Shown: positions 19,677 through 28,073 of the stretch, piece by piece
How the letters are laid out: every line of letters begins with the position of its first letter
Numbering within the stretch: position 1 is the stretch's first letter
Source: Myxococcales bacterium
GTDB lineage: Bacteria > Myxococcota_A > Polyangia > Nannocystales > Nannocystaceae
Assembly: GCA_020633335.1 (NCBI GenBank)
Contig: JACKDU010000004.1
Span: 186,001-250,000 of the forward strand
Direction: 5' to 3'
Length of the DNA stretch: 64,000 nt
Notes under the pieces: generated by a model
Told to the model about the DNA's origin: nothing
What the model saw: the letters and a program-made list of their open reading frames with translations, nothing else
Databases searched by the model: none
Translations under genes and position numbers: made by a program

Positions 19677-21633
19677 GTGGCATCCTTGGCGGCCGTGGCT
19701 CGCCGCCGACGCCCGCTCGCCTCCTCCGTCACGGTCAGCGCCCTGGCCGCGCTCGTCTGGCTCGCCTGCGCCGCCAGCGACGCCCGCGGCCGCGCCCCCG
19801 CCGGCGAGCCCGCGCCCCTGCGCTACGCGGTGACGATCCCCGAGCCCAACCAGCACTACGCGGCGGTGACGATCCTCGTCGACGCCCCGCGCGGCCAGCA
19901 GAGCGAGTGGGCGATGCCGGCCTGGACCCCCGGCTCCTACGTGATCCGCGATCACGGCCGGCAGGTGGACGATCTCCAGGCCGAGACCCTCGCGGGCGCG
20001 CCGCTCCCGGTCGAGCACCGCGACAAGCAGACCTGGCGGGTGGGCCACGGCGGCCAGCCCCACCGCCTCCGCTACCGGGTCTACGCCGACGAGCTCACGG
20101 TGCGGACCTCCCACGTCGACGATCGCCACGCGTCGCTGATCGGCGCCAGCGTCTTCCTCTATCCGGTCGGCGAGGGCGAGCGCCCGGCCGAGGTCGAGCT
20201 CCGGCCGCCCGCCGGCTGGCGGGTCTTCGCGGCGCTCCCGGGCGGCGAGGGCGGAGCGCTCCGGATGGCGTCGCCCGCCTCCGCGCGCCCTCCTACGACG
20301 CGCTCATCGACGCGCCGATCGAGCTCGGCACCCCGGAGACCCGCCGCGTCGCGGTCGGCGGCAAGGCGATCGACGTCGTCCTCACCGCGCCGGCCGGCCA
20401 CAACGCCGACCTCGATCGCGTCGCCGGCGAGGTGCGGGCGATCGTCGCGGCCGCCGGCGCGCTGATGGGCGGCCTCCCCTTCGAGCGCTACGTCTTCCTG
20501 ATCCACGCGACCTCCGAGGCCGGCGGCGGCCTCGAGCACGCGAGCTCGAGCTCCCTGCAGATCCGCCACGATCTCTTCAAGGACGAGGGCGGCTACAAGC
20601 GCCTCGCCCACCTCGCGGCCCACGAGCTCTTCCACCTCTGGAACGTCAAGCGGATCCGCGACCGCGCGCTCGTCCCCTACGATCTCCGCGGCGAGGACTA
20701 CACCCGCCTCCTCTGGTTCCACGAGGGCTTCACCGAGACGATCGAGCAGGAGATCCTCCTGCGCTCCGGCCACCTCGACGGCGACGCGCTCCTCCGCGAG
20801 CTCGGCGCGAGCTACACCGCCTACCGCCGCAAGCCGGGCGCAACCACGAGCCGATCGGCGAGCTCTCCCACGACGCGTGGACCCGCGCCTACAAGCCGGC
20901 GACCCACCACCAGCTGATCACCGCCTCCTACTACGAGAAGGGCGGGCTCCTCGGCGTCGCCCTCGATCTCGAGCTCCGCCTGCGGGCGGCGAAACATGGC
21001 CAAAAGGGCAGCCTCGGCGGGCTCTTCCGGCGGCTGATGGCGAGCCACGGCGCCCGCGGCCGAGGGATCACCCAGGCGGACGTGGTGGCGGCCGCCAGCG
21101 CCGAGGCCGGCGAGGCGATGGACGAGTTCTTCGCCCGCTACGTCGACGGCACCGAGGAGCTCCCGCTCGAGGCCCTCCTCCCGCGGATCGGCGTCGCGGT
21201 CGAGGTCCTCGCCCCCTGGGAGGAGCCCGGCCTCTCCCCCTTCGCGGCCGCCCGCGCCCGCGCCTGGATCGGCGTCGAGACCAAGGGGCAGCGCCTCGGC
21301 GCGGTCCTCCCGGGCTCGCCCGCCGACCGCGCGGGGCTCAGCGCCGGCGACGAGATCGTCGCGGTCGCCGGCCGCCGCGTCCGCAGCGACGGCGAGCTCC
21401 GCGATCGCCTCGCCGATCACCCGATCGGCGCGGCGATCGAGATCACGGCCTTCCGCGGCGATCGCCTGGTGAGCGTGACCCTCACGCTCGGCGAGCGCCC
21501 CGATCGGATCTACCGCCTGCGCCGGGCCGACGACGGGGACGTCTCCCCGCAGATCCGGGGCCTCCGCGAGCGCTGGCTCGCCCCGCCGACGGTCGCCGAG
21601 GCGATCGCCCGGGCCGACGCAGCCGCCCCCTGA
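19677..21633 (+). pseudogene. M61 glycyl aminopeptidase-like lipoprotein with PDZ domain, interrupted by two apparent frameshifts
   Basis: Three successive frames read as one protein. Frame 1 (to ~20280) has a signal ending LVWLACAAS and the M61 beta-sandwich with WTPGSYVIRDHGRQV. Frame 2 (~20285-20838) has the peptidase domain with zinc site HELFHLWNVKRIR and FHEGFTETIE. Frame 3 (~20840-21633) continues EPIGELSHDAWTRAY, then a PDZ domain (GAVLPGSPADRAGLSAGDEIVAV). Adding one C after the GGC near 20838 restores RKPGRNHEP, the expected family sequence. The first break lies at 20265-20305. Either the gene is decaying or, more likely, bases were dropped in GC runs. The start is uncertain (GTG 19677 or 19695). 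Confidence 0.75.
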
Positions 21634-21717
21634 GGCCGCCCCCGGGCGCCCCCGAACGCGCCCGCCGCATTTTTTGCCGCGCCCGCGCCGGCGAGCGCGC
21701 GCCTACGATCGCCGGCG

Positions 21718-22206
21718 ATGAAGCCCACGATGCAAGAGCCGAAGCTGCCGACCGCGGCCGAGATCATGAACCGCGCGCCGCTCACCTTCACCCCGGACGT
21801 CGAGATCACCCAGGCGATCGCCACGCTCCTCAAGCACGGCTACTCCGGGGCGCCGGTGGTCGACGGCGCCGGCATGCTCCTCGGCGTCCTCTCGGAGAAG
21901 GACTGCATCCGCGTGCTCTCGACCTCGGCCTTCCACGGCGCGCCGAACGGCAACGTCGGCGACCACATGACCCCCTCGCCGGTCGCGGTCGCGCCCTCCG
22001 CCGACATCTTCCAGCTCGTCTTCGCCTTCCACGACGGCACCTTCCGCCGGGTCCTGGTCGCCGACGGGGGCAAGCTCGTCGGCCTCATCACCCGCCGCGA
22101 CGTCCTCCGGGCGCTCGACGAGCTCCGCCGCGCCCGCGAGAAGCTCCCGCGGACCACGACCTACGACGCGATCGCCGCCCAGCACGAGCGCGATCTCAAC
22201 GACTAG
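21718..22206 (+). CDS. CBS-domain pair protein
   Basis: 162 residues. Two CBS motifs: the first around TAAEIMNRAPLTFTPD to GAPVVDGAGMLLGVLSEKD, the second VGDHMTPSPVAVAP to RVLVADGGKLVGLITRRD. A basic helical tail follows (residues ~130-162). Stand-alone CBS pairs bind adenine nucleotides as cytosolic energy or redox sensors. No partner enzyme is adjacent. A run of six T at about 21669-21674 lies upstream, after the M61 gene. Confidence 0.9.
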   Translation: MKPTMQEPKLPTAAEIMNRAPLTFTPDVEITQAIATLLKHGYSGAPVVDGAGMLLGVLSEKDCIRVLSTSAFHGAPNGNVGDHMTPSPVAVAPSADIFQLVFAFHDGTFRRVLVADGGKLVGLITRRDVLRALDELRRAREKLPRTTTYDAIAAQHERDLND

Positions 22207-22224
22207 CCGACGCCCGGGGGGCGC

Positions 22225-22252
22225 GACCTGACCCTGACCGAAGGGTCAGGTC
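22225..22252. terminator. Perfect 11-bp hairpin between convergent genes
   Basis: GACCTGACCCT (22225-22235) pairs exactly with AGGGTCAGGTC (22242-22252) around a six-base loop. It separates the end of the CBS gene from the end of the ferritin-like hydrolase gene, so it probably terminates both. No long T-tract follows on either strand. Confidence 0.65.
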
Positions 22253-22266
22253 TCAACGGCCATGGC

Positions 22267-23088
22267 TCAAGCGACCCGGGCCTGGACCTGCGCGAGGTAG
22301 TCGCGGGCGAGCGCGAGGTTGTCGGTGTCCCAGGGGTGGAAGTCGGGGCGCGCGTACTCCCGGAGGCCGCGGGCGAAGACCCGGCGGCCGATCGGGTTGG
22401 CCTCCTGGAGCTCGCGGAGCTGGCGGAAGATCTCGCGGGCCGAGAGGTCCTTCTCCTGGCGGAGGAGCATCGCCGTCGCCAGCGCCCAGAAGCCGATCAG
22501 GGTGACCGTCGCCATCGCCATCCCGGCCATCCGCAGGCCGTAGCCCGGCGCGACCTCCTGGAGGACGTCGAAGGCGACCGCCTTGTGCTCGATCTCCTCG
22601 GCCGCGTGCCAGGCGAGGAGCTCGCGCACCGAGGGATCGGCGCGATCGAGGAGGCCGTGGGCGAAGGCGTTCTCGGCCATGATCGCCGTGTAGTGCTCGA
22701 GCGCGACGGTCACCGCGAGGTGCATCTTCGGGCCGAAGAGGCGCTCGATCCCGCGGTAGGCGATCGCCTCGTAGATCCGGAGGAAGCGGCGGATCTCGTA
22801 GCCCTGCGACTCCATGATCTCGAAGAAGCGCTCGTGCTCGTGGGCGTGGCGCCCCTCCTGGCCGAAGAAGCCCTTCACCTGCTTCCGCAGATCCTCGTCG
22901 ACCTGATCCATGTAGTGGCGGACGCTGCGGATGAAGAAGCGCTCGCCGAGCGGGAAGACGAGGTTGAGGCCGTTGGCCATCGCCGTCGCCAGCGCTTGAC
23001 CTCCCATCCAGTGGCGGGGGACCTCATCGAAGCGAAAGCCCATCACGCGGGGGCGGATCGAACCAAGGGCAGCGGGGGCGCGGTGCAT
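22267..23088 (-). CDS. Predicted metal-dependent hydrolase, ferritin-like helical bundle (PF10118 type)
   Basis: 273 residues from ATG 23088. Helical, with diiron-type carboxylate/His motifs: GQEGRHAHEH, EHYTAIMAEN and WHAAEEIEHKAVAF. Residues ~190-215 (GMAMATVTLIGFWALATAM) are hydrophobic, so it may associate with the membrane. PF10118 proteins resemble desaturase or rubrerythrin-like diiron enzymes, but few have been characterised. It is divergent from a TetR gene with a shared operator at 23130-23156, so repression by that TetR is likely. Confidence 0.82.
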   Translation of the reverse strand: MHRAPAALGSIRPRVMGFRFDEVPRHWMGGQALATAMANGLNLVFPLGERFFIRSVRHYMDQVDEDLRKQVKGFFGQEGRHAHEHERFFEIMESQGYEIRRFLRIYEAIAYRGIERLFGPKMHLAVTVALEHYTAIMAENAFAHGLLDRADPSVRELLAWHAAEEIEHKAVAFDVLQEVAPGYGLRMAGMAMATVTLIGFWALATAMLLRQEKDLSAREIFRQLRELQEANPIGRRVFARGLREYARPDFHPWDTDNLALARDYLAQVQARVA

Positions 23089-23129
23089 CGTCGACTCCGG
23101 GTTGGAGGGTGTGGCAGGGCCCACACTAG

Positions 23130-23156
23130 CAGCTATTGAACTTGAGTCAATAGCTG
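23130..23156. promoter_or_regulatory. TetR-type operator overlapping divergent promoters
   Basis: CAGCTATTGA and TCAATAGCTG are exact inverted 10-bp arms separated by seven bases. The site lies between the ferritin-like hydrolase gene (-) and the TetR gene (+) and is locally AT-rich against a very GC-rich background. On the - strand TTGACT and TAGTGT are spaced 16 bp, a plausible -35/-10 for the hydrolase. On the + strand TTGAAC falls inside the site. A bound dimer would block both promoters. Confidence 0.7.
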
Positions 23157-23170
23157 GCATAGTGGCCTCC

Positions 23171-23842
23171 ATGGCCTCCAAAGGGCGTCCAGGCCGATCG
23201 GCCGACGATGAGCGCAAAGGGCGCAGCCGGACCCCCGAGGGCCGCCGGCTGGCGGTCGACGAGCGCCGCGCCCAGCTCCTCGAGCTCGGCCTCGAGCTCT
23301 TCGCCGCGACCACCTACGACGAGCTCTCGATCGACGCGATCGCCCGGGCCGCGGGGATCTCCAAGGGGCTCCTCTACCACTACTTCCCGAGCAAGCGGGA
23401 CTACTACGTGGCGACCGTCCGGGTCGCCGCCGAGCGCCTCTTGGCGGCGACCGAGGCGGCCAGCGCCGATCTCGACGCGCCGCCGCTGGTCCTCCTGGAG
23501 CGGGGCCTCGACGCCTACCTCGACTTCGTCGAGCGCCACGGCCAGGCCTACGCCGCCCTCCTCCGCTCCGGGATCGGCTCGGATCCCGAGATCCTCGAGC
23601 TGGTCGACGGCACCCGCTCCGCCCTGGCCGGACGGATCGCCGCGCGGATCGGCGTCGACGAGGGCGACGCGCTCGCCCACACCGCCCTCCGCGGGTGGAT
23701 CGGCTTCGTCGAGGTGACCAGCCTGGAGTGGCAGCGCCGCCGCGATCTCGGCCGCGAGCGCCTGCGCGAGCTGATGGCGGCGATGCTGCTCGCCGCGCTC
23801 CTGGCCGCCGGGGTCGATCTCGGCGAGCTCGCCGGCGCCTGA
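23171..23842 (+). CDS. TetR family transcriptional regulator
   Basis: 223 residues. The start ATG at 23171 is 14 bp beyond the operator. A charged N-terminus is followed by the TetR helix-turn-helix (residues ~35-80: ELSIDAIARAAGISKGLLYH, then YFPSKRDYY). The C-terminal ligand domain is helical and variable. Its position suggests autoregulation and control of the divergent ferritin-like hydrolase. The ligand may be lipid-like given the target, but that is inference. Confidence 0.92.
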   Translation: MASKGRPGRSADDERKGRSRTPEGRRLAVDERRAQLLELGLELFAATTYDELSIDAIARAAGISKGLLYHYFPSKRDYYVATVRVAAERLLAATEAASADLDAPPLVLLERGLDAYLDFVERHGQAYAALLRSGIGSDPEILELVDGTRSALAGRIAARIGVDEGDALAHTALRGWIGFVEVTSLEWQRRRDLGRERLRELMAAMLLAALLAAGVDLGELAGA

Positions 23843-24122
23843 CCCGAGGGCCACCCCGGGCGCTCCCGGCCCCTCCCGGCCCCTCCCGATGGCCAGCACT
23901 ATGGGGGATTCCCCCGGGTTATTTCGGGCGCTGCGCTCGTCCCTGCGCACCCAATAGCCACGATTGCTCGCCTTGTCGCTTCGCCGCTCGGCGCCGCCGC
24001 GGCCCAGCGCACCAAAGTTTCACTGCAAGTACAACGGACTTGCGGATGCCCCCGAAGGTGCTCTAGCGTGCCCTCATGCGGGCTGATGATGCCCGTCTCC
24101 CGTCCCCACGGAAGGAGCCTGG

Positions 24123-25841
24123 ATGTCCACCTCGCGCACTCTCTTGACCCGTGCCGCCGCCGCCGCCCTCCTGCTCTCGGGCTGCTACGCCGGCAACTTC
24201 GACAACGACCTCGCGCCCGACAACGGCGCCCTGCCCCCCGGCGAGGATCCCAGCGCCGAGGACGACTCCGACGAGGGCGGCCAGGACGCAGAGCCGACCG
24301 AGGACATCGTGATCGCTGGCCTCGAGGGGGCCTTCGGTGACGCCGCCCGCGAGTTCGACGTGCCGGTCGAGATCCTCAAGTCGCTGGCCTACGTCGAGAG
24401 CCACTGGGAGATGATCATCGGCGAGGAGGAGTTCGAGGGGATGCCCGCCGCCCACGGCGTGATGGGCCTCCGCGGCGACAACCTCCGCCTCGGCGCCGAG
24501 ATCGCGCAGGTCACCGAGATCGAGGCCCGCCTCGAGCTCCGCGCCAACGTCCGCGCGGGCGCGGCGGTCCTCTCGAACATCGCCGACGACCTCGACATCG
24601 CCCGCGACGACCTCGCCGCCTGGGCGCCGGTGGTCGCCGCCTACAGCGGGATCGAGGACGCCGAGGCCCAGGCCGTCTACGTCCACAGCGAGGTCTACGA
24701 CGTCCTCCGCCGCGGCATCGTCGTCGAGCTCGAGAACGGCGTGACCGCCTCGCTCGGCGGGATCGACGTGATCCCCGACTTCAAGGAGCCGAACCCCGAG
24801 CCGCTCTACTCCCAGGACTACGGCGCGGCCAAGTGGCGGCCCTCGCCCAACTACTCCTCGCGGCCGAGCGGCAACATCGGCAAGGTCTCGCACGTCATCA
24901 TCCACACCTGCGAGGGCGCGTACTCCGGCTGCTGGGGCTGGCTGGTCAACAAGCAGTCGGGCGTCAGCGCCCACTACGTCGTCAACAGCGACGGCTCCGA
25001 GATCTCGCAGCTGGTCCTCGAGTCGAAGAAGGCGTGGCACATCGCCGCGACCTACAAGTGCTCGCTCAACGGCGGCAAGGACTGCTGGCGTGACGGCTAC
25101 TCCAACAACAACTTCACCGTCGGCATCGAGCACGCGGGCTACGCGTCGCAGAAGTCCTGGAGCGCCGGCCTGATCAACGCCTCGGCTCAGCTCGTCTGCG
25201 ACATCACCAAGAGCAACTCGATCCCGCGGGACAAGTACCACATCGTCGGTCACGGGCAGCTCCAGCCCTACAACCGGGTCGACCCCGGCGCCAACTGGCC
25301 GTGGTCGAGCTACTACACCAAGATCAACAACTACTGCGGGGCCAACCCGCCGCCGGATCCCGAGCCCGATCCGCAGCCCGAGCCGCCGCCGCCGCCGGAT
25401 CCCAACAACGATCCGCCGCAGACGATCATCATCGACTCGAACAACGCGAACAACAACGGGTCGATCGCCAAGATCGAGGTCTCGGGCAACTGGCACTCGT
25501 CGGCCAACGTCGCCGGCTACTACGGCACCGGCTACTGGTGGGCGAGCACCGAGGCGGTCTCCGACGGCGCGGTCTTCTCGTTCTACCTCGCCGCGGCCGG
25601 CGAGCGGACGATCGACGCCTGGTGGACCGCCGCCAGCGACCGCTCGCTCTCGGCGCCCTTCGTGATCTTCGACGCCGGCGGCGCCAAGCTCGGGACCGTC
25701 AAGGTCAGCCAGCAGGCGAACGGCTCGAAGTGGGTCAAGCTCGGGACCTGGAACTTCAAGAAGGGCTGGAACCAGGTCGTGCTCTCCCGCTGGGTCGGCG
25801 ACGACAACGTCGTGATCGCCGACGCCGTCCGCGTCCGCTGA
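24123..25841 (+). CDS. Cell-wall hydrolase lipoprotein: SLT-like domain, N-acetylmuramoyl-L-alanine amidase, golvesin C-terminal domain
   Basis: 572 residues with strong RBS GAAGGAG. Lipobox LLSGC (Cys21) and an acidic linker come first. Residues ~65-200 look like a lytic transglycosylase domain (LKSLAYVESHW with candidate Glu92, GVMGLRGDNLR). Residues ~225-405 are an amidase_2 domain with zinc ligands His261 (VIIHTCEG), His377 (HIVGHGQ) and Asp387 (RVDPGANW). A Pro/Asp/Glu linker leads to a golvesin-like beta-sandwich (residues ~435-572: IEVSGNWHSS, WNQVVLSRW). This bifunctional peptidoglycan enzyme may serve growth or prey lysis. The 280 bp upstream hold C-rich short repeats and an AT-richer patch near 24010-24050 that could be the promoter. 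Confidence 0.9.
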   Translation: MSTSRTLLTRAAAAALLLSGCYAGNFDNDLAPDNGALPPGEDPSAEDDSDEGGQDAEPTEDIVIAGLEGAFGDAAREFDVPVEILKSLAYVESHWEMIIGEEEFEGMPAAHGVMGLRGDNLRLGAEIAQVTEIEARLELRANVRAGAAVLSNIADDLDIARDDLAAWAPVVAAYSGIEDAEAQAVYVHSEVYDVLRRGIVVELENGVTASLGGIDVIPDFKEPNPEPLYSQDYGAAKWRPSPNYSSRPSGNIGKVSHVIIHTCEGAYSGCWGWLVNKQSGVSAHYVVNSDGSEISQLVLESKKAWHIAATYKCSLNGGKDCWRDGYSNNNFTVGIEHAGYASQKSWSAGLINASAQLVCDITKSNSIPRDKYHIVGHGQLQPYNRVDPGANWPWSSYYTKINNYCGANPPPDPEPDPQPEPPPPPDPNNDPPQTIIIDSNNANNNGSIAKIEVSGNWHSSANVAGYYGTGYWWASTEAVSDGAVFSFYLAAAGERTIDAWWTAASDRSLSAPFVIFDAGGAKLGTVKVSQQANGSKWVKLGTWNFKKGWNQVVLSRWVGDDNVVIADAVRVR

Positions 25842-27123
25842 TGCGGCGACGGACGAAGACGCAGGCGCGGGCGCCCCTCGGGGCGTCCGCGCTTCTTGTC
25901 GCCGGGCTCGCCTGCGGCGGAGGCGGGAGCGGGGGCGCGCCGCCTTCGAACGCGAGCGCGAGCCCGGCAGCGTCCGCGCCGACGCCCGGCGAGGCCCCGG
26001 CGTTGAGCGTCGACGCGAGCGTGAGCGCCGACCCCAGCCTCGAGCCCCGCCGCGTCCGCATCGGCCCCCTCGTCGATCACCACCGCCGCCAGCGCGGCGA
26101 GGCGCCGCCGCCGATCGAGGCCGACGAGGTCGAGGGCGGCTGGATCTACTTCGTCGCCGAGGGCGAGGGGAAGCCGGCGATCCACCGGATCCGCTCCTCG
26201 GGCGGCGAGCGTGAGGTCCTGAGCCAGGGTGAGGACGCGGAGTATCCGGCCCTCCTCCTCAGCAGCGGCCACCTCGTCGCCGTCCGGGTCCGCGAGCCCG
26301 CGCCCGACGTCCACCGCGAGAGCGTGATCCTCCTCGACACCTTGAAGCAGCGAAGGACCCGGACGCTCGGCAGCGAGACCCCGCGGGCCCGCAACCCGAG
26401 CGCCGCGCCCGACTCCTCGTGGCTGGTCTTTGAGTACGGCGGCGCGAGCTTCAGCGACCTCTTCCGGGTCGACCTCCGCGACGGGGTCCTCGACCGCCTC
26501 ACCGACGACGAAGAGGGCAACTTCGAGCCGGCGGTGAGCCCCGACGGCCAGCGGATCGCCTTCGTCTCGAGCCGCGACGGCAACGCCGAGCTCTACGTGA
26601 TGGCGGCCGACGGCAAGGAGCCGCGCCGCCTCAGCGACGACCCGGCCAACGAGAGCGCGCCGCGCTGGTCCCCCGACGGCCGCCACCTCGCCTTCCTCAG
26701 CGATCGCGGCGGCAGCGACCGGATCTACGTCGTCGATCCCGCGGGCGAGTCGCCGACGCCGCGTCGCCTCACCCTCGACCGCGACCTCGTCGGCGAGGGC
26801 GAGCACGCCTGGTCCCCGGACGGCCGGCGGATCGTCTTCGTCGGCGTCGGCGATCGGACCACCAGCCTCTGGCTCGCGGACGCGGAGGGCGGCGGGACCC
26901 AGCGCCTCAGCGACGACGGCGCCGTCGATCAGGGCCCCTGCTGGTCCCCAGCGGCGCCCACGTCGTCTTCGCCAGCGATCGCCACGGCGCCGTCGATCTC
27001 TACCGGCTCGCCGTCGATCCGACGGACGCTCGCGCGGCCGCGCTGGTCCGCCTGACCAATTCGCCAGGTGCCGACTGGCTCCCGCGCTGGTTCCCGGAGA
27101 CGGCGAAGACGCCGACCCCGTAG
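25841..27123 (+). CDS. TolB-like beta-propeller lipoprotein (apparent frameshift near 26945)
   Basis: The ATG overlaps the preceding amidase stop (TGATG), implying translational coupling. Lipobox LAC at about residue 22 and a Ser/Ala/Pro linker come first. At least five WD40-like/TolB blades follow with SPDGQRIAFVSSRDGNAELY, RWSPDGRHLAFLSDRGG and AWSPDGRRIVFVG. In the last blade the frame breaks after GPCWSP. One base later it continues SGAHVVFASDRHGAVDLY and LPRWFPETAKTPTP, stopping at TAG 27121-27123. The restored protein is ~427 residues. Propellers of this kind bind proteins or peptides in the envelope. A role with the adjacent amidase is inference. Confidence 0.8.
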
Positions 27124-27138
27124 CGCCCGGCGACGGGC

Positions 27139-27504
27139 TCAGCGGGTGAAGCCGCCGAGGTGGACGGCGAAGCTCGCCCCGAGCGACGCGCCGGCGGCCC
27201 GGAGCCCCGCGCTCGCCGGCCCGAAGATCATCAGGGGACCCATCGTGATCGCCCCCATGAGCGCGCCGAGGTGGGGGCCGACGTTCGCCAGGTGGGTGAG
27301 GGCGGCGTCCGAATCCGCGTAGCGCTCGAAGATGAAGAGCCGCGCGCCGTCCTCGCTGGTCCACCACTCGTAGCAGAGCGCGCCAGGCTCGCTCGCGTGG
27401 GTCAGGGCCACCAGCTTCTCCATGATCGCCACGACGTCGTCGCGCCGACCTTCAGAGATCTGAGCGTCGATCAGCCAGAAGATCTGCTCGCTCTCGTTGA
27501 TCAT
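27139..27504 (-). CDS. Antibiotic biosynthesis monooxygenase (ABM) domain protein
   Basis: 121 residues. The ABM ferredoxin-like fold is visible: FWLIDAQISEGRRDDV, LTHASEPGALCYEWW, FIFERYADSDAALTHL. ABM proteins act as small oxygenases or quinol-modifying enzymes in the cytoplasm, usually as dimers. A Gly/Ala-rich C-terminal half is present. The substrate is unknown. It is convergent with the TolB-like gene. Confidence 0.85.
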   Translation of the reverse strand: MINESEQIFWLIDAQISEGRRDDVVAIMEKLVALTHASEPGALCYEWWTSEDGARLFIFERYADSDAALTHLANVGPHLGALMGAITMGPLMIFGPASAGLRAAGASLGASFAVHLGGFTR

Positions 27505-27567
27505 CCTCCTCTATTACCCGCGTTCGCGGGCCATGAGGAAGGACCATGAGCGCGCGCCGACGCGCGC

Positions 27568-27975
27568 TCAGGAGGCGAGCTTGGCCAGCGCCCGGAGGGC
27601 GTCGATCGTCGTGAAGACGCCGATCACCCTGGCCGGGTGCTCGCGCTCGACGACGATCGCGGTCCCGTACTTGTGCGCGGCCATCTCCTCGGCGACCGCC
27701 CGGACGAGCGCGTTCGGGCCGCAGGTGAAGGGCTGGGCATGCATCGCCTGAGCGACCGTGCAGGTCCCCATGTCGCACTCCGGGAGCGCCTCCAGGATCG
27801 CCACGTCGCGCTGGCTGAGGATGCCGACGAGGCTGCCGTTCTGGACCACCGGGAGGTGACGGATCCCGTCCTGGAACATCCGCTCGCGGGCCTGCGCGAG
27901 GGTCAGCTCGGCCTCGATCGTCTCGGGCACGGGGGTCATGAATTCGCTGATACGGGGCTGGTCAGTGACGGTCAT
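27568..27975 (-). CDS. CBS-domain pair protein
   Basis: 135 residues from ATG 27975. Two CBS motifs: ISEFMTPVPETIEAELTLAQ to HLPVVQNGSLVGILSQRD, then VAQAMHAQPFTCG to GTAIVVEREHPARVIGVFTT. There is no other domain. A Cys pair (PECDMGTC) sits between the CBS motifs. It likely senses nucleotides. It is followed (63 bp) by the ABM gene and may be co-transcribed with it. Confidence 0.9.
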   Translation of the reverse strand: MTVTDQPRISEFMTPVPETIEAELTLAQARERMFQDGIRHLPVVQNGSLVGILSQRDVAILEALPECDMGTCTVAQAMHAQPFTCGPNALVRAVAEEMAAHKYGTAIVVEREHPARVIGVFTTIDALRALAKLAS

Positions 27976-28073
27976 GGCGCCTCTTGAACTCGCCCAGACT
28001 AGGCCGAGGATCGCCGGCACTCGAAGCGCAAGCTATTCGGCCCCGCGCGCGCGAGCGCGCACGAGCGCGCGCA

